A stretch of 15,946 bases of DNA from NCBI GenBank assembly GCA_003550305.1, contig QKYT01001027.1:5507-21452 (forward strand). Direction: 5' to 3'. Numbering within the stretch: the first letter of the stretch is position 1; each line of letters begins with the position of its first letter. Position numbers and translations under genes: made by a program. This DNA comes from Glomus cerebriforme. Taxonomy: Eukaryota > Glomeromycota > Glomeromycetes > Glomerales > Glomeraceae. Below, one piece after another: positions 8,356 through 15,946 of the stretch. The notes beneath the pieces are model-generated. The model worked only from the letters and a program-made list of their open reading frames with translations. It was not told the DNA's origin and ran no database searches.

Positions 8356-10562
8356 ATTGCAAAGTGAAGTTCCAAAATCTGTAAACATGTTTGTATTGTC
8401 ATTTGGTGGTTGAATAATAAATGGATTAGGATCCATAGACCATAGTTCCATCATCAAGTATTTTGCTATAAGAATAAGCCAAATTCCAAGGATTATTTGG
8501 ATCATTATTATTAGTACGTTGTTCCAAAGAAAGCTCAGTTCTTGGAAATAATAAAATATAAAATGCATGTACAAAACTTATTATAATAATAAATAATAGT
8601 ACTGAGAAATAAATGATCTGTTCTGCAACGCTAATAATTATTTAAAAAATATATACCAAATTGCCCAAATACTCTAAAAATAACAAAAACTTTATATCTA
8701 GGAATAGACATTAAAAAGAAAGTAATGAAATTATCTGACCATTCATATCATTTGTTTGAAGCCAATAAATAGAGGAAGCAAATATGCAATTAGATCTATA
8801 AATTATTAATTATATGATTAATATCATATATTTAAATAATATAATTAAATTAAATACATACCAAACATAATCCAATAGTCTTGAACCATTTAATAGGATC
8901 ATAAATGAATTGAAGAATTTCAAAACTTAAATGAATAAATCCAAGTATAATTGAAGCAATAAAAAGTTGATTTCGAGTATCTTCATAAATATATTGTTGA
9001 GAAATTGTTGCAGCAGCAGTAAAACATTCAAATAAAGCCATAATGAATTCCAAATTATTGAATAATAATATTTCCATATGTATTCCATTTAAAATTAATT
9101 AATACTTCTCCTCATTTATTGTTTTAACAAAAGGACTAGATTTAGGTAGATAATTAACAAATTTAATATAAGGATTCATAAAAGTGATTGTTGATGTTTG
9201 TGTTGATACATAGTTTGAAATTTTATAAAAAATAATAAAATAAAGTTGAACTAGTGAATCATAATTACTTTTAAAATCATTAATAATAAAATGGTAATTT
9301 AATAATAAATAAAATATAGCAAATAAAATTGGCGAAATAGGAAAAGTTAAAAAAATTGCTAAAAATTGCGAAATCATGAAAAAGTGAAAAACTACATATA
9401 CACAACAATACTTATATACCATTTTACGTATCTTAAAATATTTTGTCCATAAAATAGAACGAGTTAAATTAATTATTTGAAGATTTTGATATTATAAGAA
9501 TGAGAATCTATGATCATACCTGTTTCTAATGAATATATTAAAGTATAGTCTGGGTAATATTCATTAAATAATGGTATTGTAGAAATAATAACACTTAAAA
9601 ACATCTTATTAATTATTATATCTTCTTTAAAGTAAATTTTTACATTTTTCATAGACACAATTATGTCATGTTTGATCGCAAATGATAATAAATCAACCTC
9701 ATATTTCAAAGGACTCTCCTTATTATTCATTATAAATAAAACCTATTCATCAATCAATTTAAAACTCTCATAATTTGGTAAGGGTAAAGTGGGTTCTGGA
9801 AAAATCTTCTAATTCTTCTTTATAATAATAAGAATATTTTTGGTATAGTTCATTATCAAAATAATAATATGTTAAAGGAATAGATTTGTTATTTTCATTA
9901 AGATGATAAATAAAAATACACCAATATTTGTTTTTATAAAAGCATAATTGTTTTTTAAATATCTTAGTTCCATATAATCTGATGTGTTGTGGAAATGTCA
10001 GTTTTTGCGCAAATTAGTTTATTTCCACCCATTACTTTTTTTAAAAACTTGCAATTTCAATACTTGTCCACTTGCTCTTATTTTCTATTTAATTGAATCA
10101 TTTTCCCATTTAAATTCCTTATGGTCAATTTTATCTAAATTATTTAAATAATCTTGAAGAAATGTATGTGAATCGATCATATATAAATTAAATGAATGAA
10201 CATTTAAGTGTTTATATGTTTCTTTGTTGATTTTGAATGAAGAATCCATTTTTGGTAATTCAATCTTCATCTAGAATTCTAAATACGTATTTTGTTGTAA
10301 TATTTTGAGTAATCATTGATAAACTTGTTTGATATTCTTTTGCTGATAATTGATCATTCTTTTTCAAATAGTCTAAATTTCACTACTTAATAAAGAAAGT
10401 AATGTATTATATAAATCAATATAACCAGAAGCCTTAACATCGATTTGTTCTTTGGTTTCCTCTGGGGTTCCAACTTCTTTTTCAGTTTGTTGTTGAATTT
10501 CAGACGTTTCAGTTTTCAGTTTTTTTTTTAATATTGACATCAATTTCAGTATAATCTATACT
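8337..10562 (-). pseudogene. Decayed polytopic ion-transport-like membrane protein
   Basis: Conserved-looking pieces occur in the expected order but in changing frames. They are LNVHSFNLYMIDS (10085-10270); IPLTYYYFD and PTLPLPNYESFKLID; NNKESPLKYEVDLLSFAIKH (9473-9730); INLTRSILWTKYF; TITFMNPYIKFVNY; LINFKWNTYG; AAATISQQYIYEDTRNQLFI with a membrane helix after it; SIYWLQTNDMN; FIIIISFVHAFYILLFP; NNNDPNNPWNLAYSYSKI; and PPNDNTNMFTDFGTSL. This set matches, from memory, a large Rhizophagus family annotated as ion transport-domain proteins. TAG at 9743-9745 sits where a Trp is expected; TAA at 8711-8713 and 8642-8644 and several frameshifts break the rest. A 66-nt intron (8796-8861, GTATGT donor) is still recognisable. 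The pore-distal C terminus is missing. An intact gene with unusual splicing is unlikely because frames change inside conserved blocks. Confidence 0.65.
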
Positions 10563-11205
10563 ACAAGGAAATACAAAAATTTAGTATAAGTATAAAAAAA
10601 TAATAGTAGACTAGTTATTTACAATTGTAAGTTTCATTTCTATTGCGAATGAATAATATAATATAAAAAATCAATACCATTATTTGTGTCTAAAGTAAAG
10701 TCTGTAAAGATAGGATTTTTAACTCAATTGAATAAATAATAATTTTATCCTTGATTCTTAAAAAAATAAACTTTTCATTGCTGGAAATTCTATCATTCGA
10801 CTATTGTAATGCAAAAATGAAAATACTTAAATCACTATAATATTTTTATATTTGATCAGTTACTAAGTTGGTGTATTCTTTGTTAAGCACTTCAACCAAA
10901 CACTTTTGTAATCTGATTTTATATTAGATATAAAGAATTGTAGAAAAATAATTGATATGGTTGATAAACTTTTCCGAATGTTTTTTTAGTATTTGTAAAC
11001 TAATTTAGTTGTTATTTAGAAAAAGAGTCACCCTTTTTTTACACATGGATGAAAATGACAATGTAAATGATTAAATTTTTAAAAACCAATATTTATATCC
11101 TTTATTTAACAATAAAAAAAAAGTAAAAATAAATAAGTAAACAAATAAATAGTAATTTCTATTAAGAGAGTTAATAAATATTACTAATCTATAAAAATTG
11201 CTTTT
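10541..11205. other. Intergenic region with possible 5' remnant of the membrane-protein relic
   Basis: A TTCCTTGTAG acceptor just above 10562 suggests the relic once had exons further upstream. Minus-strand pieces such as SRMIEFPAMKSLFF and RLYFRHK (about 10680-10810) are coding-like but broken by stops. The rest (about 10980-11200) shows only homopolymers and the kinase 3' flank. Confidence 0.35.
11101..11106 (-). terminator. Polyadenylation-signal-like AATAAA after kinase gene
   Basis: Minus-strand AATAAA about 100 nt downstream of the kinase stop codon at 11206-11208. Position is plausible, sequence is weak evidence in this base composition. Confidence 0.3.
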
Positions 11206-13786
11206 CTAATCGTTTGTAAAAACTTTACAATTTTCATATTCCGAATGAATTATTGATTTTTCGTCAGTTTTATTCCGTTTATCTATTATAAAATAAAATT
11301 TTAGTTATTTAATAACAAATATAATTGTAAATAAATAAATGTATTATATTTACTTACCATTATCTTGAATTTCAATGTCTAATTCTTCGATCTTATGTTT
11401 TCTTGATACATTTACAGTTGAAATAAGTGTACTGGTATAAATTGCACCTGAATACTGAATATTTGAAGACTCAATTGTGGAATTTACGTTTGTTAAAGAT
11501 CTAAATATTATAAAAAATTCAACATTTGTTTTGATAAAATTTATGATTAAATATTACAATTACCTTTGTATATTATTAATATCAAGTTCATATTCTTTTG
11601 AAATATACTCTAAGAAACAAAAAAAAGGTTAGCACATTTTTTATAATAATAACAGTATTATTAGATAATTAAATATGGTAATTGATTTTTCAAATTTGTT
11701 ATCTAAAAATTGATAATAAACCGAACGTACCATTAAATGATAATGATGAAGTTGAATTAATAGATAAAGCTTTAGAAATAAAAGATCTTAATGATCTGCT
11801 TATAAATATTGCTTTTGGATGTTTTACAGTAAAATTTGGACCAAGTAATTTTAATTGTATTAATTCTAACCTTTTTTCCTCAGCCTGATTAAAATGTTCT
11901 GCATTTTTTTTTATAAAATCCCAATCATCCAATGTTCTACAAACTTCATGGATAGAAGGTCTTTTTGTAGGATCAAATTCCCAACACCTTTTCATTAAAT
12001 TAGCAAAACATTCAGGAGTATCTCTTGTAATTTCAGGACGTTTTCCATTAAGAATTTTATAAATAAGAGTGTGATCGTGTTCAACATCAGCAAAAGGTTT
12101 ACAACCTGTTGTACATTCCCACATAATCATTCCCAAACCATAAACATCAGATGCTTTTGAAAATTTTGTACCATTAAATATTTCTGGTGCAACATAAGGT
12201 ATTACTCCATATATTTCATTATTAAATGAATTTTCACTTGCAGGTTGTGATAGTCCTAAATCTCCGATACAACAATCTTTAATTGAATACGAATCATTAG
12301 TGAGTTCCATTACTCTCAATAGTATATTTCCACTATGAAAATCACGATGTATAAAATTTGCATCATGTATATTTCTAAGTCTAAAAAAAAATAAGTCAGC
12401 ATTTTCATTTAACAATAAATATACCAAACATATTATAAATATAAATACCCTTCTGAAATTTCCCGAAGAATTCTAATTTTTATCGTCCAATTAATATTTA
12501 CAAATTTTTTTTGCAAATAATCATGTAAATTTCCTTCCATTGCATAATCCATTATTAACATACATTCATCAGTATTAGGATCTTTTGTAATTCCATAACA
12601 TCGAATAACATGACCAAATTGAGTATAACATTTAAGATATGATTTTAACTACAATAATTATTTTAAAAAAAATTAATAACTAAAAAAATTTTATAAAATT
12701 ATGATTTAAATATATTACCTCGTTTAAAAACTCTTTACTAATTTTTTGAGAGCTCTTAAGCCGTTTTACAGCAATAGTTTTATGTCTTCTCCAATCGAAT
12801 GGAGAATAATGTTTTTTACAATCCAACCAAATTGCTTTATATATAATACCAAACCCTCCTTCTGCTAACTTTTCTAAATTCGTAATTTGAGAATATGAAA
12901 TCCATTCCATTGTTGAATGATGATAATGATAATCAGCAAGTTTATAATTACTTTTAATGAAATCATAAACATTTAATGAGTTAGTACTACTTATATCATT
13001 AATAATCTTACAATCATTCTTGTTAAATTTTATATCATGAAGCAACGCATCTATATCATTATTTCCACTTGTGGTGATATTCATAATATCGATAGGAATA
13101 ACTGATATCCTTTTGCATTTCTTACACTGTGTTTGATTTGATAGTCCAAAAGTAATATTGGTTGTTAAACAATATCTACATCCAGAATAAACAATATAAC
13201 AACGTGTACACCATTCTTGACAATCGGATATAAAATCCAAATATTGGTCACAAACTAAACATTTTTGAGAATTATCCCACCATGGTAAATAGATAACTAG
13301 AATAGGTTTTTCATATAATGAATCTATCCATCCAGAAGAAATTAGATAACAATCTGGACATAGTTTGTGTTTGATAGTTGTAGATTGACAAATTAATTTT
13401 CCACATAATGTGCAATTTTTCATAGAAATAGGACTATAATACTGGTCAAATGTTTGATTAAAACTTAAAGTCGAACAATTATTACACCACTCTTTAATAT
13501 TACACGTAGTAAACATTTTATTTCTAATTTTTGCATGTTCTTGACATGGGCCAGACCAGCGTGTGCGTATAAGTACATCCAAGTATGTATTATCACCATC
13601 TATATTGTTGACATATTGCGATAAACAATTTTCGCAGTATTTTTGGCGAGTCCAAGTGTATTTTTCTTTACAAATAAAGCAATATAAACCATAGTGTTTA
13701 AATGGTATAAAGTTAATTGGTATCGGGCTAGATTTTAATTTTGGTGTTGGGTCAAAATAATTCTCATTTGTGTTTGTGAGTTCCAT
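11206..13786 (-). CDS. Protein kinase with Cys-rich N-terminal region (727 aa)
   Basis: Six exons: 13786-12719, 12648-12449, 12380-11731, 11609-11564, 11500-11358 and 11282-11206, total 2184 nt; introns 63-121 nt. Residues 30-225 hold about 21 Cys, mostly in CxxC pairs (36/39, 51/54, 101/104, 125/128, 143/146, 176/179, 193/196, 203/206, 221/224), suggesting several zinc ribbons. The kinase domain spans about 303-577: glycine loop LAEGGFGIIY (307-316), Lys341 in IAVK, catalytic HRDFHSGN (434-441), metal-binding GDLGLS with Asp463 (DLG in place of DFG), and VAPE at 486-489. All catalytic residues are present, so activity on Ser/Thr or Tyr is expected; the type resembles TKL-like kinases. The roughly 150-residue tail is Ser/Thr-rich and carries a basic RKHK patch. 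Junctions EISEG|LRNIHDANF and DN|DKRNK keep frame and family resemblance. ATG 13786 is the first in-frame start before the Cys-rich region. Confidence 0.9.
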
Positions 13787-13937
13787 ATTATAGAAAGTTT
13801 TGAGAAAAATAAAGAATTTGTGATGAATTTGTAGTTTATTTTATTTTTTCTTTCTATCAGGATTTTCTATTTTTAAATTTTAGAATTCCATTACTTAATT
13901 TGGTACGATCTGTTATCCATTTTTAACCTAATTCCAA

Positions 13938-13959
13938 GGTCGATCTACTGTCGATCTAC
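13938..13959. repeat. Adjacent 11-bp direct repeat
   Basis: GGTCGATCTAC is followed immediately by TGTCGATCTAC, about 150-170 bp upstream of the kinase ATG. It is GC-richer than its surroundings. A paired protein-binding site or a local slippage product are both possible. Confidence 0.6.
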
Positions 13960-14387
13960 CAAAAAAAAGGAACGTCTCATCTCCAAAGAAATTCTTTAAC
14001 TGTTAAGAAATCGTAAGTTTATTTATCCAACAAATAAAAATTTTGAAACTTTGGCAAATTTTGTGTAGATCATGTGATTTTATCTTAATCGTAGTTTCTA
14101 CAGTGCTGCTTTCTGGACGTCAGCAATGGAAATTGTTCAAAGAATTTCTATCATAAATAATATAAATGTTCCGTGATTCTATTGGAGCTTTAAAGAATTC
14201 CAACTTTAAAACGTAAAAAATTTCTGTTAATATTTATGATATTGAAAAGTAAATATCCTAACAAACTTAACTGAAATTATTTACAAGATATCATTAAAAC
14301 TTGCTTTTGTCAGAAGAACAAATTAATTATTCTTTTGTTTCTATTACAAATATTTTAATAATGTACAGATCATATTTATTTTTTATT

Positions 14388-14642
14388 TTAAAACATTGTA
14401 TTACATATCACAAAAAATAAATAATATAATAATAATAAACGAAATTCCATAAATTTGTCTGCAGCCGCGCTACCGAATCCGTAAAAAGCTATGCAAAGCT
14501 CCAAAATTTCCTCCTTCATTACACAATAAAAAGATAGTAATTTCATCAAATTTCCTCTACAAATGCTATCTATTTATAATTTTCCATAGTACGAAATGAA
14601 ATTTAGCAGATTATTTAGTTCCTCCTCATATGTCTCCAAAAT
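14388..14642 (-). pseudogene. Eroded coding-like frame, family unknown
   Basis: One minus frame stays open for 84 codons except for TAA at 14576-14574. It contains LETYEEELNNLLNFISYYGK before the stop and MKEEILELCIAFYGFGSAAA after it. Acidic helical composition and higher GC than flanks suggest former coding sequence, perhaps from a mobile element or expanded gene family. There is no start codon, splice partner or recognised motif. Confidence 0.25.
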
Positions 14643-15085
14643 TTACACTCAATGTAATACCGACTGAAAGAAAAGTAGAGCGTCCTAAATCAAATTAATA
14701 ATTTGAATTCATTCGACGAATTTATATTGAAATAAACATTAAAAACCCAAATCAAACAATATCTTTTATTATATATTTCTATGAGATATATTGTAATAAA
14801 ATTAAAATTAATTTTTAGAATATTTGACAACAGTAATATTACTCTTGGTTATGACACCGAAATTAACAATACAAGAAATCTTTGCCAATTGATAAGTTGC
14901 TATCTGGGAAATTCACAAAGATTGAAAGACAAATATTTGCTCCAGGATATTTATTTGAATTCAAATATTTTATATTTGAACATTCGCTAATAAAAAGCTT
15001 ATATATTTTTTGTTAAAATAGAAAGTACTTTGATAATGTCAAGATTTTTACAAAAACTAACATAATTGAATGAAAGGTTTTGTTT

Positions 15086-15156
15086 TTATTGGTTCTTTTT
15101 TTTATACCTTTTTTCCACATCATCCTCATAATCGATATATTTTGAAAATTTATTAA
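15086..15156 (-). CDS. Possible terminal exon, charged tail (uncertain)
   Basis: After a good acceptor (pyrimidine-rich tract ending TTGTTTGTTAG) the minus strand reads NKFSKYIDYEDDVEKRYKKK, then NQ and TAA at 15086. The charged composition looks like a protein C terminus. The only well-spaced donor (GTCAGT at 15228, giving a 72-nt intron) has the wrong phase for this frame, so the link to the fragment at 15213-15390 needs a frameshift or another donor. Confidence 0.25.
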
Positions 15157-15212
15157 CTAACAAACAAGAAATAGAAAATTTCAAAAGAAAAAGAAAAATA
15201 TATATATCAAAA

Positions 15213-15390
15213 TTATCGAATAACTGACGTAATCAATGCAATATCAAATATAGAAATCATGCGTACTAATGAATCAAATGAAGTAAATAATCTAGATATC
15301 CAATCATAGAATTCTTGCTTTCTTTTAGTGTCAGCTTCTTGGAACCTTGAATTCTTAAAAGGGTCAGTAGAGAAAGGAATATTTATTTTT
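15213..15390 (-). CDS. Coding fragment of unrecognised protein
   Basis: An open frame without its own start reads STDPFKNSRFQEADTKRKQE, then FYDWISRLFTSFDSLVRM and ISIFDIALITSVIR before TAA at 15213. Mixed charged and aromatic composition is clearly protein-like and unlike the surrounding AT-rich DNA. An AG at 15391 (CAACCTAAAG) could be its acceptor, though pyrimidines are poor. It lies downstream, on the same strand, of the fragment at the right edge and may be a later exon of the same gene. No family recognised. Confidence 0.4.
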
Positions 15391-15769
15391 CTTTAGGTTG
15401 GTTTTGTCTAAGATTTAAAATAAAATAATGTATCAAGAATAATAGTTATGAATTTTGACTCATTTAGAGTACTGGGATATATATGAACAAGTAAAAAAAA
15501 TATGTAATAAATTATTGATTATTGAACTTTCAAATTTGCGTGATACATAAAGTATAAACTATGACAATTTCTAAAATATAAAATTTGCATCATGCTTTAA
15601 TTTAAACTCGTAAATATAAATTATAGAGAAAATTTAAAAATTTAATATATATACTAGGGTGTCACACTGATTAATTAAATCAAAAGTATATCAGCTAGAG
15701 ATTTTATCATTACACAAGAATCAGGATTTTAAAACCGCAGTAAATCGCATGATAATTGTACGTCTTACA
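15391..15769. other. Gap between right-edge coding fragments
   Basis: About 380 bp without a convincing exon: all minus frames have frequent stops. A CCCAG acceptor-like site near 15475 leads into a frame that ends at TAG near 15408. It could be one long intron, or several introns with very short exons, or decayed sequence. Confidence 0.3.
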
Positions 15770-15946
15770 TTACATATAAATAATATTTACATAATTACAT
15801 ATAATACATCCAAACAGAATGTTTGCTTTTTGTTCAAGGTCTTTATCTTCATTAATAACTTTTTCATTAAAATTTTTGTTGTAAAGAGAAGTTTTTTCAT
15901 TTAAAGCTTGTTGACATTTTTTAGCCCTAAATTCTGCGAAATTTAA
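15770..15946 (-). CDS. Coding fragment at right edge, 3' part of an exon
   Basis: The frame is open from the window edge for 58 codons to TAA at 15770. It reads NFAEFRAKKCQQALNEKTSL and YNKNFNEKVINEDKDLEQKA, then an Ile/Tyr-rich end. The first 43 residues are helical, charged and possibly coiled coil; the last 15 look like intron translation. The exon probably ends near the GT at about 15799-15800 or a later GT. The 5' part is outside the window. Unrecognised. Confidence 0.4.
   Translation of the reverse strand, partial: LNFAEFRAKKCQQALNEKTSLYNKNFNEKVINEDKDLEQKANILFGCIICNYVNIIYM

Larger units (their letters stand above)
13787..15085. other. Intergenic region upstream of kinase
   Basis: Presumed to include the kinase promoter near 13790-13960; no clear TATA box was chosen. 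It has a short direct repeat at 13938-13959 and an eroded coding-like frame at 14388-14642. Plus-strand ORF 14781-14990 (69 codons) has no recognisable motif and is not called as a gene. A somewhat GC-richer patch (GCAGCCGCGCTACCGAATCC, 14461-14480) belongs to the eroded frame. Confidence 0.45.

Noticed and set aside
8350..8574. Intact 74-aa membrane protein reading
   Set aside because: The first about 45 residues are out of frame with the homologous sequence, which reads NPWNLAYSYSKI and similar blocks in another frame; it is part of the pseudogene.
11682..11888. Plus-strand ORF over kinase exon 3
   Set aside because: Antisense of a coding exon with an unambiguous kinase tail on the other strand.
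14781..14990. 69-codon plus-strand ORF with some mixed composition
   Set aside because: No motif, no splice context and no homologous segment elsewhere in the window; left uncalled rather than named.
1..15946. tRNA, rRNA, CRISPR array or bacterial-type operon signals
   Set aside because: No T-arm-like GGTTCGA cloverleaf candidate, no regularly spaced repeats and no ribosome-binding sites; the genes have spliceosomal introns.

Overview
The window looks like nuclear DNA of an arbuscular mycorrhizal fungus (Glomeromycotina, Rhizophagus-like). The basis is strong AT-richness, 63-121 nt introns with GTATGT/GTAAGT donors, and three protein families that I recall as heavily expanded there: HSPA12-type Hsp70-like proteins, TKL-like kinases with HRDFHSGN and GDLGLS motifs, and polytopic ion-transport-like membrane proteins. 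This is inference from gene content and style; no species-diagnostic sequence was compared. All confident genes lie on the minus strand.

Reading the minus strand from the right edge. (1) 15086-15946 holds coding-looking fragments of an unrecognised gene. (2) 13787-15085 is mostly noncoding, with one eroded coding-like stretch. (3) 11206-13786 is an intact six-exon protein kinase, 727 aa, with a Cys-rich, probably zinc-binding N-terminal half. (4) 8337-10562 is a decayed polytopic membrane protein with frameshifts and in-frame stops in all three frames; it ends abruptly at an AT palindrome. (5) 4371-7028 is a six-exon gene for a 757-aa protein: a 172-residue coiled coil fused to an HSPA12-like Hsp70 domain. 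(6) 1-861 is the 5' part of a tandem paralogue of that gene, cut by the window edge.

The two coiled-coil/Hsp70 genes are head-to-tail duplicates. Similarity continues into the 5' flanks, then breaks where about 950 bp is present only in the left copy, and resumes over a relic of a plus-strand coiled-coil ORF. Exon 1 and intron 1 differ by about 3 percent while exon 2 is a mosaic of high and low divergence. In the complete copy, the second phosphate loop and the adenosine-loop glycine of the Hsp70 fold are substituted, so it may be a pseudo-ATPase or sensor rather than a classical chaperone.

Exon boundaries were placed by hand from splice consensus, reading-frame phase and recalled family resemblance. 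Both full gene models close exactly in frame (2274 nt and 2184 nt). No tRNA, rRNA, CRISPR array or intact transposon was seen.
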